Below, piece by piece: positions 8,369 to 17,826 of a DNA stretch of 64,000 nt. Position 1 is the stretch's first letter. Each line of letters starts with the position of its first letter. The stretch spans positions 31,007 to 95,006 of the forward strand of contig JAHRWZ010000037.1 of assembly GCA_019104865.1 (NCBI GenBank). Direction: 5' to 3'. The notes below the pieces were generated by a model. The model saw only the letters and a list, made by a program, of their open reading frames with translations. It was not told the origin of the DNA and made no database searches. Source of the stretch: Castellaniella sp. (GTDB taxonomy: Bacteria; Pseudomonadota; Gammaproteobacteria; Burkholderiales; Burkholderiaceae_B). The position numbers and the translations under genes were made by a program.

Positions 8369-8586
8369 GGCTTGACTCCATGAGCCGCAGCCCACACGGC
8401 CGCCGCAGCGGTCCCGATGACAGCGGCGAACTTGATGAAGATCACCGCCCCCTTGCTCTGGTCGAATTGGCTTTTCAGGGCGCTTAGCTGGTCGCTCTGC
8501 CGGCTGATCTGATCTCGCTGTTTCTTGGATTCTTCGATGAGAAAATCGACTTTGATACTGAGCGCTTTGAACTCGTCCTGTGGCAT
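8365..8586 (-). CDS. Coiled-coil protein with C-terminal membrane anchor
   Basis: A 73-residue protein. Residues 5-47 form a charged heptad-like coiled coil (KVDFLIEESKKQRDQISRQS), followed by one membrane segment (VIFIKFAAVIGTAAAAVWAA). This plan matches XhlA/haemolysin-type lysis accessory proteins and some phage holin partners. It is translationally coupled to the PLD-like gene (ATGA), so the two may work together at the membrane. Confidence 0.75.
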   Translation of the reverse strand: MPQDEFKALSIKVDFLIEESKKQRDQISRQSDQLSALKSQFDQSKGAVIFIKFAAVIGTAAAAVWAAAHGVKP

Positions 8587-8596
8587 GACGCATCCA

Positions 8597-8619
8597 ATAA
8601 AAAAGCCGCTTGAAGCGGC
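8597..8619 (-). terminator. Terminator between tail-fibre and lysis genes
   Basis: GCCGCT and AGCGGC pair around a 3-base loop and are followed on the minus strand by six T. It would reduce read-through from the tail genes into the lysis cassette. Confidence 0.8.
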
Positions 8620-8643
8620 GTGACGTAATGGGGTGGAATAGGG

Positions 8644-9108
8644 TTACCAGGTGATGGCTTTGACGGCAGCGGAGGTTGTGGCCGCGCGGATCGACGCCTT
8701 GCGCGTTTGCAACTGCTGGAACGCGGCCCAGCCCTGGGCCAGCATCGCTGCGTACAGGCCCTTCAGGTCCGCGAGCGTGAACGACACCTGCGTGTTGTCC
8801 GCTGCGACCCAATAGAAAGCCGCCGGCACTGCGCCGGCCGCCTGGAACCCGGTGTAGGATTGCAGCAGGATGTTCTGGCTGTTCGTGTCCGCCTGGAATG
8901 TCTGTGTGACGCCGCCTGCGGACTTGAAGCTGACGGATTGCTGGACCGCCTGGGAGTAAGCCACGTACATGGCTTCTGTTTGCGCGACTTGCGCAAGCGC
9001 CAGACTCTCTGATGGAATGGTCGCGCTAAATGTTTCATCTGGCCCAACATCATCTGGTCCATTAACAGCCCGCCAGCCCATGCCGTCATTTCGTATCGCG
9101 TAGCTCAC
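8644..9108 (-). CDS. Tail-fibre-associated protein with DUF4376-like domain
   Basis: A 154-residue protein. The C-terminal half (TFQADTNSQNILLQSY, FYWVAADNTQVSFTLADLKG, QKRKASI-like end) matches the DUF4376 pattern found at the end of phage fibre or fibre-assembly proteins. The N-terminal part resembles tail-fibre assembly proteins. It overlaps the upstream fibre gene by ATGA and probably assists its folding or attachment. Confidence 0.75.
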   Translation of the reverse strand: MSYAIRNDGMGWRAVNGPDDVGPDETFSATIPSESLALAQVAQTEAMYVAYSQAVQQSVSFKSAGGVTQTFQADTNSQNILLQSYTGFQAAGAVPAAFYWVAADNTQVSFTLADLKGLYAAMLAQGWAAFQQLQTRKASIRAATTSAAVKAITW

Positions 9109-10436
9109 AGGTTATCCTCCCAGCCAAGTAAAGAAATCACGCTATTCGCTGTGTTTGACGCGCAGTAAATGTTTTGGCTCTCCAACTGCATCGACGCGGC
9201 TAGGCACGAAGCTGCGCCGCCTGTAGTTGATCCAGCGACCACGGGGGGCGGGTTGCTGAGGCTCGCAGATCCACCGTATGCCCCATTGGGCGCAGCTGTC
9301 ATATACGAATTCGCTCCTTGGTTTTGAAGGCAGACAGTAACTGCACGCGATGTTGGGGGCGCAAAATTTGCAAGTGGAATCTGCACCCATGTCGGGGTAC
9401 TGACGTTGCCCTGGACCCCGGATGCAAGCGCGGGCAGGTTCGGGACGTTGGACCCCGCAGCGACCTTGTATTGCACTCCTGCCCCAAGCTGCACAAAAGA
9501 CAGCGGGTATTTATTTGCCGTCCCGTCCGTGCGAATCCAGCCGACACGAGCGCTGTACATGTAGCCAGCAGGAAGTGTTGGCGCGGTAGAAGATAGGGAC
9601 AGAAGGCCCGCCACTGTCGTCCCATTTCCGATCACCCACGCGCTGTACCAGGTGGATGCCGCAAGGCTGCCGGTGTCGAGACCGTTTGCGCCAGAGGTTG
9701 CGCTGTTGATCGTGAGGGTTACCGCGCGCGCAACACTGTAAGTTCCGCCCGCAGACTCCAGCATCAATTCATCGGCCGAAACCGACACGTTCGAATTACC
9801 CCCGGACGCAGAAGCTGAGAGGTTTTTGAACGAGCCTCGCACGCCCGGAATCTGCGACAGATTCACCGCGTGGTTGGATTTTGTGCCGGCGACAACAGGA
9901 AGAGCCCCACCGGTCGTGGCGATCAAGATCCAGGCGTTCCTAGCCACATTCAGCATGAATGTGGCATTAAATCCAGCAACCAACTCGCCGCCCTGCAATG
10001 CTGTTCCGCCAGAGCCCTGAATAGGAAGCGCTCCGAGACCGTTCACGTTCAGCGTCGTTGCGCCCGTGTTGGTGGCTGAGACGGCAAGGACGGTGACCTG
10101 CATGCCCGCGGATAGAACGGTTGGAGCCGGGGTCAGGGTGACGGCGAGAGCGTTGACGGTGCCGGAATCTGGCGCCGCAACAGTCACCCCAGACTGCAGC
10201 AGCGCAGTGATCGCTGCGGCAACCTGATTGTTCTTCGTGCGGTCAGGTGTGATATTGGCGGCCGCGATGATCGCCATCAGCTCCTCTTGCAGCGCGTTGT
10301 ACTGGTACGCTGGCCACTGCGTGGCGGGAGTATTTTTCGCGGGGTTGCCGTCCGTCGCGTAGGCCGGCGTGCCGGTTGCTGGCGCCACGTCCGCCAACGC
10401 CAGCGCGACGGTATAGGGTGCGATCAGTCGATCCAT
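9105..10436 (-). CDS. Tail fibre protein
   Basis: A 443-residue protein. The N-terminal region (MDRLIAPYTVALALADVAPA to about residue 80) resembles the attachment domain of Mu/P2-type fibres. The middle is low-complexity and rich in Thr, Ala and Gly. The C-terminal part (ASTWYSAWVIGNGTTVAG, ARVGWIRTDGTANKYPLSF) is the Ser/Gly-rich beta domain seen at the receptor-binding end of many fibres. It should set host range. Wobble positions near the C terminus are less GC-rich than in the baseplate genes, as is common for recombining fibre tips. Confidence 0.85.
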   Translation of the reverse strand: MDRLIAPYTVALALADVAPATGTPAYATDGNPAKNTPATQWPAYQYNALQEELMAIIAAANITPDRTKNNQVAAAITALLQSGVTVAAPDSGTVNALAVTLTPAPTVLSAGMQVTVLAVSATNTGATTLNVNGLGALPIQGSGGTALQGGELVAGFNATFMLNVARNAWILIATTGGALPVVAGTKSNHAVNLSQIPGVRGSFKNLSASASGGNSNVSVSADELMLESAGGTYSVARAVTLTINSATSGANGLDTGSLAASTWYSAWVIGNGTTVAGLLSLSSTAPTLPAGYMYSARVGWIRTDGTANKYPLSFVQLGAGVQYKVAAGSNVPNLPALASGVQGNVSTPTWVQIPLANFAPPTSRAVTVCLQNQGANSYMTAAPNGAYGGSASLSNPPPVVAGSTTGGAASCLAASMQLESQNIYCASNTANSVISLLGWEDNL

Positions 10437-10444
10437 GGTTACTC

Positions 10445-11032
10445 CTACGAATATTGGAAATTCACGATGGTGTGAGCTGGCGCGGCGGCCTGAATTTCAC
10501 ACTGCAAAACGTTGTTGCCCCACCAAGCGAAGGCGGATCCAAACGACCCGCCGAAGGTGTTTTTTCCGACCGAAAACTGTGGCGCGTTGACCTGCCATGC
10601 GTGCGCCCAGTCCTGGTTGCCAAAGGGAGCCCCAAACGAGCCACCAAACCGTGCAGGCACGAACTGCGTGATCGTGACGGTGTATCCGAGGTTTGCTGCC
10701 ATGCTCGTAAAATACGGGATGGACTGACCACCCACCGACGTCAGCCGCGCAACGACTTGGGCGACACGCGCCTGCGCCGAAGGCGCTACACCCGCACATG
10801 GATCAGGCAGCCCTAGAGTTGCCTCCCACTCGGGCAACAGCTCATACGTGGACGCCGGAAATGCGTCCGTGAGTAGCTGTCGGGAGCGTGCGGAATTGCT
10901 CTCATAGATCGTGTTCAGGCCCATGAGCGCCTGATTCTGCACCGCGTCTGTGTCACGCGACCAAACGCGCCCACGCGGCAGCAGCGCAAGAAAAGCCTGG
11001 AGAAAGTCAGCTGCACGAAAAATCGGTGTCAT
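10445..11032 (-). CDS. Baseplate/tail protein, DUF2313 (YmfQ, Mu gp48 type)
   Basis: A 195-residue protein with the DUF2313 N terminus (FLQAFLALLPRGRVWSRD) and the characteristic LTDAFPASTYELLPEWEATLG segment. In Mu-like tails this protein follows the baseplate J homologue and helps connect baseplate and fibres. It is preceded by the J-like gene and followed by the fibre gene, as expected. Confidence 0.9.
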   Translation of the reverse strand: MTPIFRAADFLQAFLALLPRGRVWSRDTDAVQNQALMGLNTIYESNSARSRQLLTDAFPASTYELLPEWEATLGLPDPCAGVAPSAQARVAQVVARLTSVGGQSIPYFTSMAANLGYTVTITQFVPARFGGSFGAPFGNQDWAHAWQVNAPQFSVGKNTFGGSFGSAFAWWGNNVLQCEIQAAAPAHTIVNFQYS

Positions 11033-11039
11033 ACAGGCC

Positions 11040-12203
11040 TCACAGGTAGGTCACACCGTCGAGCGTGGGCAGTTGCCCCATGGCACCTGTGATGTTGCCT
11101 GGGTAGGTCGTGACCACGCCGTTCACAGTTCCCGTCACGAGCGTCATCAGCCACCCTTCCGTGCCCGAGACACTATTCACAGCCGCCTCGATGTCGTTCA
11201 GGTTGATTGTGCCGGCGCGCGGGTCACCGTTACGAATTAGGACGTCGGAGATAGCGGACGCAATGGACGCCCTCGTGACGGAACTGGTGCCAGACAGTCC
11301 GGAGATCGTGAAATGCAATGCATTGTTGACGGGAGCCACGGCATAGACGAGCGCCGTGACCGGCTGCTCAACGACGATCGCATCAGCAAGTGTCAATTGG
11401 TCCCCGACCGCGACAGCGGCACGCGGCAGGCCATTGGGCCCCTGGTCGTGCTGAGACACGCCGTCAGTTCCCTGCGGAAACCCGCCGTGGGCGGCCTGTG
11501 CGACATCCATCATGAAGCGCAGCACGACGGTTCCGGTACCCATGCCGTTGGGTGAGCACCACGCGCGCGTCACGCCAGGCACACTCACCGCCCACTGTTC
11601 GTAGTCGCTCTTGTCGCCTCCCTGCGGCGTCACCTGAAATGCTGCAATCGTGCGTTTGCCAAACGCATCCTGTGTCTCTGCGTCCGCGCCGGTTGTGATC
11701 GTCCCGGTGACTGATCCTGTGGACTGCACGCCGGAAATCGTCGTGGCCAGGGTGAGCGACACGCCCGCAGCGCAATTTCCTAGCGCGCCGGCCACGGTAT
11801 CCAGCACGGTCACCACGGCGGTGCCCCCAGATCCAATCGTGACGGATTCCTGGATTACGTAGGTCTCGCCGTCTGCGCGCACCACGTTGATGCCAGAACT
11901 GATGAGCACGCCAGCAGTTCCTGTGAATTGCACGGTGAGGGACGCTGGCACCGCGTTTTTCAGATAGACGTTTTTCAATGCGCCCCAAGCGGCAAGGTGT
12001 TCATCGGTCGCAGTCCACGGCACGGCCTGCTTGGCGATCCAGTCCAGGTACCCGTAGTGCAGATGCGCGAGCCCGGCTTGAGCAATGGCCAGCACACCGA
12101 GCACCGATTTGCGCAGGAACGAATTGGCGCCCGTCAGGCTCGCGTTGATGTCGCTCATGACCTGGCTGCGCAGGTCGGTGAGTGTCGGTCGTTGAAATGG
12201 CAT
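11040..12203 (-). CDS. Baseplate J-like protein (Mu gp47)
   Basis: A 387-residue baseplate wedge protein. The start at 12203 (MPFQRPTLTDLRSQV) and segments FLRKSVLGVLAIAQAGLAHL and VPGVTRAWCSP are typical of the baseplate_J family. It forms the periphery of the contractile-tail baseplate. The longer open frame upstream is non-coding, since the gp46 stop lies one base before this start. Confidence 0.92.
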   Translation of the reverse strand: MPFQRPTLTDLRSQVMSDINASLTGANSFLRKSVLGVLAIAQAGLAHLHYGYLDWIAKQAVPWTATDEHLAAWGALKNVYLKNAVPASLTVQFTGTAGVLISSGINVVRADGETYVIQESVTIGSGGTAVVTVLDTVAGALGNCAAGVSLTLATTISGVQSTGSVTGTITTGADAETQDAFGKRTIAAFQVTPQGGDKSDYEQWAVSVPGVTRAWCSPNGMGTGTVVLRFMMDVAQAAHGGFPQGTDGVSQHDQGPNGLPRAAVAVGDQLTLADAIVVEQPVTALVYAVAPVNNALHFTISGLSGTSSVTRASIASAISDVLIRNGDPRAGTINLNDIEAAVNSVSGTEGWLMTLVTGTVNGVVTTYPGNITGAMGQLPTLDGVTYL

Positions 12204-12204
12204 A

Positions 12205-12660
12205 TCAGTTGATCCCGTTCCAGGCCCAGAGATACTGTCCGGCGTGCAGTTGTGCGCCAGAAGGCGCGTAGGCAGTGATGCGAGCACCCAGGAAACTCGC
12301 ACGCGTCCACTCGACCTGAATATCGAAGCGCCCCACGACCCCATCATCGATCAGCCACTGCAGGGCCTGAGACAGATAGTTGAGTGCGCGGTTGAGAACG
12401 TCCTGGGTCTGTTTCGAGCGATCCAGCAGCCAGAGCTTGCTGCCGATGGGGTGCGCGGGGTCGAACTCGTCGCCCCACCAGCCGCGCGGGTCTCCGGTGC
12501 CGTCTGGAATCACATCGTCAGGCGCGGCCATCGCGTCCGTGAAGATGCTCAGAAGAATGGCCGTTTGCAGATCGGAGCCTGTCGCGACGTCACCGCCAGA
12601 GAGCATCCAGTCGCCGCGCGACAGCGCCGCATCCCACGAGATTGTGATGTCGCCGTTCAT
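12205..12660 (-). CDS. GP46-family baseplate protein
   Basis: A 151-residue protein of the Mu gp46 family, similar in role to T4 gp25, a baseplate wedge protein. The N terminus MNGDITISWDAALSRGDWML and the segment LQTAILLSIFTDAMA are characteristic. It sits between the gp45-like spike protein and the J-like protein in the canonical Mu order. Confidence 0.9.
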   Translation of the reverse strand: MNGDITISWDAALSRGDWMLSGGDVATGSDLQTAILLSIFTDAMAAPDDVIPDGTGDPRGWWGDEFDPAHPIGSKLWLLDRSKQTQDVLNRALNYLSQALQWLIDDGVVGRFDIQVEWTRASFLGARITAYAPSGAQLHAGQYLWAWNGIN

Positions 12661-13271
12661 TGCAGTTGGTTCGGTTTCTGAGACGTGATCGTGCTAGTGC
12701 CGGGCTGCACGTTTTTCACGTCGTGGTCGTGGTTATCGAACACCTGACGCATGCTCGCCATGGTCTGCGCGTTCGCCCCGGAGTTGTCCTGCACATCCCC
12801 GCTCGCTTTCACAAGCGGGGTCTGTAGGTCGATGCCGCCAGGAGCGGCAATCGTGAGTTTTCCCGAGAGGTTCCATGTGACGTTGTGCGCGTTATTCACA
12901 ACGACGTCCTGCCCCTTCGCCTCAACGACGATGCCGCCAGAGGCCGTCATGTAGACGTATTTACCGTCCTGGCTGTAGAGCTTTGATTCGCCCGGAGCGA
13001 GATTGCGCGGGCGGCTTGCCTGGTGGTTCACTCCCACGACCATGGCGGCAGACCGATCGCCGGAAACCGAGAGCATCGCAGCGTCTGACCCGGCTGGGGG
13101 ATTCGAGGTGAGCCCAAATGATTGCGGTCGCACCCGTTTATCGGCAAGCTCCAGGCCGCTGGCCTGGACTTGCAGAAGCTGCACGGGCCCCGAGTCATCC
13201 ACTTGTGTCACGCGACCACGGCCCACCAGCATTTGAATGCGTCGAAACAGCCTTTCCAGTATTTCGTCCAT
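12657..13271 (-). CDS. Baseplate assembly protein V / spike (Mu gp45)
   Basis: A 204-residue protein. The N-terminal part (MDEILERLFRRIQMLVGRGRV) and OB-fold region match Mu gp45. The C-terminal region is beta-rich (DGKYVYMTASGGIVVEAKGQ) with a late HDHDV that may bind metal at the spike tip. In Mu this is the membrane-piercing trimer. The start at 13271 was chosen because it directly follows the gp44-like stop. Confidence 0.9.
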   Translation of the reverse strand: MDEILERLFRRIQMLVGRGRVTQVDDSGPVQLLQVQASGLELADKRVRPQSFGLTSNPPAGSDAAMLSVSGDRSAAMVVGVNHQASRPRNLAPGESKLYSQDGKYVYMTASGGIVVEAKGQDVVVNNAHNVTWNLSGKLTIAAPGGIDLQTPLVKASGDVQDNSGANAQTMASMRQVFDNHDHDVKNVQPGTSTITSQKPNQLQ

Positions 13272-13273
13272 GG

Positions 13274-14392
13274 CTACCCCACCACCTGATCCGGCGCGAG
13301 CTGCATCCACGTGAATGGCTCTTGGTAGAACGCTTGCGGCGGCATCATCGTGAGTTCGCATGTGGTGCCCTCACGACCCCGGCGATAAACCGTCTGGGCG
13401 ATGAGCCACATCACGGGGGACGCAATGCCCCCAAGTTTGAGCGATGGCAGTGCCAGGGGAACAAGCGTGTTGGGCGTGTAGAGCACGCCGGCCGCATCGC
13501 GCCAGGAATCCGTCACCAGATGCACGGCAAACGATCGGCCGGCCCGGCGCGCGGCCTCCCAACGGGCGCGCTGCTCAGCCACGATCGATCCGCCGATCAT
13601 GTTCTCCGAGATCACCACACGCGGACGGTAACGCTGCACGCCAGCATCCACGATGTGCGCAACTTGGTTGGGTGCACCACCAACATCGCTGAATGTGTCG
13701 ATCCCCTGATAGATCGCGTAATAGTCCGAAAAGCGCTGGTCGGCGGCATAGATGGCCGATGCGCGCTGGACGTTCACGCCCTCCTGAAAGCCGCTCGCGG
13801 CGATCGTCTGACCGACCCCGGAGAGCAGCAGGTCGCCAGATGGTGTGTCATAGGCGAGCAGCGCCCGGTACCGGCACACTCGCTCGATCACGTCATATGC
13901 TGTCTCACCTGCTAGGATGACGATCTGCGGCACGGGGCCACCCTGATCTGCGCCAGCCGCCAGACTCGCCTGGATGCCAAACGGCCTGCAAAGTTGTTGC
14001 GCAATGGAAAGGGCCGTGCCGTTACTGATCTGATAGCCCTGGTAGACCGCGGCACAGTCCACGATGTCCGCGCAGCGACTGCGTCCCGCGATAGTGACCG
14101 AGTGCATGCGATCCGAAATGCTCGGTGCGTAGCGGTCGATCCAGCCCGAGGACACACGGTCCGGCCCCAGATAGACCTCGCAGTAGTCGCCCGGCTGCAC
14201 CTGGATCTCCGGCGTTACGGCGTTCGGGTAGCGTTCGGTCATCGAGACGATGAAATCCGATGGGCAGCGCTCTACGCCGCGCGAGAACCGCACCTCCTGC
14301 CAGCCAGCGAGAATCCGCGGGCTGGAGAGCGTGTAGCCGTTTCCATTGCGCGTGCACGTGAAAACCTTGAGCGTGAGATCGTCGTCTGTCAT
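13274..14392 (-). CDS. Baseplate hub protein (Mu gpP/gp44 type)
   Basis: A 372-residue hub protein. Segments GWQEVRFSRGVERCPSDF, QPGDYCEVYLGPDRVSSGWI and DRYAPSISDRMHSVTIAGRS are characteristic of the gp44/gp27-like fold, which forms the trimeric hub on which the spike sits. It overlaps the gpN-like gene by ATGA and lies in canonical Mu order. Confidence 0.9.
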   Translation of the reverse strand: MTDDDLTLKVFTCTRNGNGYTLSSPRILAGWQEVRFSRGVERCPSDFIVSMTERYPNAVTPEIQVQPGDYCEVYLGPDRVSSGWIDRYAPSISDRMHSVTIAGRSRCADIVDCAAVYQGYQISNGTALSIAQQLCRPFGIQASLAAGADQGGPVPQIVILAGETAYDVIERVCRYRALLAYDTPSGDLLLSGVGQTIAASGFQEGVNVQRASAIYAADQRFSDYYAIYQGIDTFSDVGGAPNQVAHIVDAGVQRYRPRVVISENMIGGSIVAEQRARWEAARRAGRSFAVHLVTDSWRDAAGVLYTPNTLVPLALPSLKLGGIASPVMWLIAQTVYRRGREGTTCELTMMPPQAFYQEPFTWMQLAPDQVVG

Positions 14393-15816
14393 GCCGCAAG
14401 CGCCCGGAATGTCTGAGGAAAAAATGCCGGGTGCACGGGAGCAACCTGTTGAGTGAGGCCGTCGGCGCGCGACGGGTCCCGATACATCCGATTAGCCAGA
14501 ACCAGCGCGGGCAGCGATGAGGCGAACGTGAATGCCGCGATAGGCGCGAGATCCACCCCCCGAGACTGCATGTCGGCAACAACCGTCTGGCGCAGCACGC
14601 GCAACGCGTCGTAACTCGCATCGTCGCCCGCATCGCCCGCGGCAAGCACCTCACCATCAATAAGCGCTACCACGGCAGTCTGCAGGGCCTGCGCGTCATC
14701 CTGCGAGGACGGTTGGTAGGTGCCTGCGGCATCCGCAAGACTGGCGATCGTGACGCGGCGCAGGTGCGCGGCACACGCACTTTGAACGCGTGTCGACGCC
14801 GCACCAATGGGAGACGAAGACGCGACAGTCGTCTGTGGAGCATATCCGGCAAGCTGCGAAAGCATCGAGACGGCATCGGCAGGATCCTGCGCACTTGCCG
14901 CGACCGACTGAACGAATTCTGCTGCCGCATTGCCGTAGGCGCTCGTGTCGGCAATATTCGCCGCGGCTGTCTGCATCGATGCGCCCGCAGCGACTGCTGC
15001 GCCTGATGCGGCCGCAGCCACCGTAAGGAGACCCATGGCAGTCGTACCGAGAGGCGCTTTCGGGTTCGAGCCCGAATACCCCGTATTTGCCCCGCCGAAA
15101 AGCGCGCCGAAGTTACCTGAGAGAGTGGATACTGCGTTGAAGACGCGGTTCACGCCATTCACGACGCCAACAGCCATCTGGTAATAGCCAAGCGCCGTCG
15201 ACACTGCGGAGCGTACGACGGCGGCTCCCAGTTGAATATCAACCACAACGGTACGTGCGAGATCCGCGAGGGACCCGGCACGCAGCTCATCAGCGGCCGC
15301 TGTGAGCGCATCCGCAGCCGACCGCGCAGAGGCGGGATACTGCCGCACGCCACTGACCATGAGCGTGAGCGTGAACTGAAAAACACGCCCGAGGTCCTTG
15401 CGCTCCTCAATCTCGACATCCAGACACGCGAGGCTGCCCACGACGCCAAATGTCGGATGTACGAGCGTATTGGTGCCATCCGCTTCGCACACGGAGAGCA
15501 GCGCGTTGCGCTGAGCAATGACACCGCCGCCGCCGTAAATCAGGCTGTCCTCGACGAGAAACCCCTGAATGCGGAACTGACGCGGCAGCTTCCCCATATC
15601 CTCCACCCACACCTCGTCACGGAATGGGTAGACATGGACGGCCTGCCGGCGCCCGGCGCGCGTGCGGGCGCTATCGACACCAAACGGCACACCGCCAAAG
15701 GATGCGGCTTGCAGCGATGCCTGCCAGTTGCCACCGCCCAGGGTGAGCAGCCCGTCCACGGCGTTCGCAAGACCGCCGATGCTGCCTGCGACGTTCAGAA
15801 TTTGCGTGGTACTCAT
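14389..15816 (-). CDS. DNA circularisation protein N homologue (Mu gp43)
   Basis: A 475-residue protein. The N-terminal domain (SLQAASFGGVPFGVDSARTR, HVYPFRDEVWVEDMG, FRIQGFLVEDSLIYGGG) is the DNA_circ_N signature. In Mu, gpN is a baseplate/tail component despite the family's historical name. A long Ala-rich helical region follows. Confidence 0.9.
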   Translation of the reverse strand: MSTTQILNVAGSIGGLANAVDGLLTLGGGNWQASLQAASFGGVPFGVDSARTRAGRRQAVHVYPFRDEVWVEDMGKLPRQFRIQGFLVEDSLIYGGGGVIAQRNALLSVCEADGTNTLVHPTFGVVGSLACLDVEIEERKDLGRVFQFTLTLMVSGVRQYPASARSAADALTAAADELRAGSLADLARTVVVDIQLGAAVVRSAVSTALGYYQMAVGVVNGVNRVFNAVSTLSGNFGALFGGANTGYSGSNPKAPLGTTAMGLLTVAAAASGAAVAAGASMQTAAANIADTSAYGNAAAEFVQSVAASAQDPADAVSMLSQLAGYAPQTTVASSSPIGAASTRVQSACAAHLRRVTIASLADAAGTYQPSSQDDAQALQTAVVALIDGEVLAAGDAGDDASYDALRVLRQTVVADMQSRGVDLAPIAAFTFASSLPALVLANRMYRDPSRADGLTQQVAPVHPAFFPQTFRALAA

Positions 15817-17684
15817 GGCATGGCACCCAGCATTTGATAATTGACTCTGGTGGGCAACCCTGAGCCGTCGGAATTCGCCGCATCCACGCGAGTTCCAGGC
15901 GGGGCGGAGACGTTGATGTTGATTTGCGGGGTGGCGCCAGCATTACCGCCGCCGTTGGCGGCCTGCCAGCCGGCCAGAACTTCCTGCGCGAGTCTGCCGC
16001 GCTCGCGCATCTGCGTTTCGGTGTCGCGCGGACGCAAGTCGTATCGCGAGACGATGGCTCCAGAATCAGCAGCTGTTGTTGCGCCGGAGAGCATGTCTCC
16101 GGCGTCGCGGGTCATTCGTTTGCCGGATCGCAGCTCCCAATCGAAGAACTTCTCCTGTTCATCGAGCGTGGACTGACGAATGTCGTGACCGAACACGCGC
16201 TTGAAGTCGTCTTGCCGGTCCGGGTGCCATTGGCCGATGCCGTAGGCCAGCCCGTTATCGCCCACGGCATACGGGTTCATGTGCGACTCCTGCATCAGGT
16301 TCGAGACGATTCCCGATGCCTGCTCAGCGGTCCATCCGCGCGCCATGAAACGGTTGACGGCACCGACCACAGCCGGATCTTTCGCCCCCAGCGGGTAAGC
16401 TTTCGTCGCACTGATACTGCGCTTTCCATCGCCAGCACGGATTGCGGCGAGCATTTGATCTTCGCCCACCCCTAGATTTTTGCTGTAAACCATGGCGCCC
16501 GCGCCCAAAAGCAGCGGATTTAGTGCCCACCACGGGCGCATCATTCCTGCTGCCGCACCTGCCGCTTCGGCGCCGGCGGTCGCCTTCAGCGCATCGGCTG
16601 CGGTCTTCGCCGCGGTGATGCCAGCGGCAAACCTCACGATCGAACCCGTCCAACTCGCCAGCGTGGAGGCGAACTTGATCGCGATGAGGCCGGTCAGGAC
16701 ATTGCCCCAGCCGCCAAACACATCCACGACCTTGTTCACCGATTCGTAGATGCCGCTCCAGTTCACACTCGAAATCCAATTCGTGAATTTCTGCACCGCT
16801 CCGGTGAGCCGATCAGCAATGTCCACGCGATGTGCATCGAGCCAGCGCGTGAACCCCTCGATCATCGGCTGGAGAACCGGCAGGAGCTTGTCACCGATGG
16901 TATTGGAGAGAACCGATACACTCGCGCCCACATCCACGAGACGATCATGGAACACGCGCGCCCGCTCGATGGCGGCAGCGCTTGGAGCGTAGCCATCAAC
17001 CAGCGCGCGCTGGCGGTCTGCGCTGAAGGTGCCGCGCTGAATCATCGGCAAAAGCGACCCCATGCCCAGGGCATCGGCGGCCGTGCGCTGGCCAGCCGGA
17101 TTGCGAATCCGTGCAAGCGCGCCCAGCAAGTCATGCTGGGTCTTTTGATAATCGATGTCGCCCGACTTGGTATGCGAGATGCCCACGCCCAGCCGGTTCA
17201 TGAGCATCATCGCCTGCGGGTTCGCACCAAACGCGGCACCCCGGATGACATCCTGCGATGAAACCATGCTCTGATCGAACGCTGCCGCAGTCACCCCGGC
17301 ACGCTTGGCAGCGTAATGCCAGGCTTGGAGGCTTTGCGCGGACATGCCGAGCTGGCGCGAGGTCTGCTGTAGCGTGAAACCGAAATTCGCCCAGCTGGTA
17401 GCAATCGTTCCAACACCAGCCGCGCCCAGCATGCCGGTGACGGCGGCCAGCCCCGGGACGATGGAGGCGATGCGATCGGAGGCTTCGCGTGCAGTATGCG
17501 CGATGGTGCGCAGGCCCACCTCGACTCGGGAAATCGCCACCGTGCCGCGCCGCCCGGTATCGACCAGGCCACGCGTCAGTTTGGCGAGCGGATTCGCGAT
17601 CTTCGCGAGCCGCTCCTGGATCGCAGACGCCTTTTTCGTGGCATCGTCGATCACCGAAATTCGGTAAGTGAGGTCAGTTGCCAT
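15813..17684 (-). CDS. Tail tape measure protein with tail-lysozyme domain
   Basis: A 623-residue protein that sets tail length and helps DNA pass the envelope. Residues about 1-330 are helical with tape-measure features (RLAKIANPLAKLTRGLVDTG, SLQAWHYAAKRAGVTAAAF). A hydrophobic Ala-rich segment lies around 350-400. Residues about 440-545 (GWTAEQASGIVSNLMQESHM, YGIGQWHPDRQDDF) are a phage tail lysozyme domain that would open peptidoglycan locally during injection. Its start codon overlaps the stop of the frameshifted chaperone extension. Confidence 0.92.
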   Translation of the reverse strand: MATDLTYRISVIDDATKKASAIQERLAKIANPLAKLTRGLVDTGRRGTVAISRVEVGLRTIAHTAREASDRIASIVPGLAAVTGMLGAAGVGTIATSWANFGFTLQQTSRQLGMSAQSLQAWHYAAKRAGVTAAAFDQSMVSSQDVIRGAAFGANPQAMMLMNRLGVGISHTKSGDIDYQKTQHDLLGALARIRNPAGQRTAADALGMGSLLPMIQRGTFSADRQRALVDGYAPSAAAIERARVFHDRLVDVGASVSVLSNTIGDKLLPVLQPMIEGFTRWLDAHRVDIADRLTGAVQKFTNWISSVNWSGIYESVNKVVDVFGGWGNVLTGLIAIKFASTLASWTGSIVRFAAGITAAKTAADALKATAGAEAAGAAAGMMRPWWALNPLLLGAGAMVYSKNLGVGEDQMLAAIRAGDGKRSISATKAYPLGAKDPAVVGAVNRFMARGWTAEQASGIVSNLMQESHMNPYAVGDNGLAYGIGQWHPDRQDDFKRVFGHDIRQSTLDEQEKFFDWELRSGKRMTRDAGDMLSGATTAADSGAIVSRYDLRPRDTETQMRERGRLAQEVLAGWQAANGGGNAGATPQININVSAPPGTRVDAANSDGSGLPTRVNYQMLGAMP

Positions 17685-17826
17685 CGTCGGATTCCATGCG
17701 TCGCGCCATGCGATGCCACCAGAGCAGTTCGCTCAATTTCAAGCCCAGGACGTCCCTGGGGGACCAGCCGTAATATTTCGTGGTTGCGGCGATGGTCATT
17801 TCCCAATTCACCGCAACCCGCCTCAT
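17674..17826 (-). CDS. Frameshift extension of the tail assembly chaperone (T-like part)
   Basis: In the -1 frame relative to the upstream chaperone gene, 50 sense codons run from 17826 to a TGA at 17674-17676, inside the start of the tape measure gene. The peptide contains TTKYYGWSPRDVLGLKLSEL followed by LWWHRMARRM, the type of aromatic helix seen in gpE'/T-like extensions. It is entered through the slippery sequence GGGAAAA at 17826-17832, giving a predicted fusion of 156 residues. The frame also has its own ATG at 17826 but no clear ribosome-binding site, so frameshifting is the likelier route. Confidence 0.82.
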   Translation of the reverse strand: MRRVAVNWEMTIAATTKYYGWSPRDVLGLKLSELLWWHRMARRMESDDGN

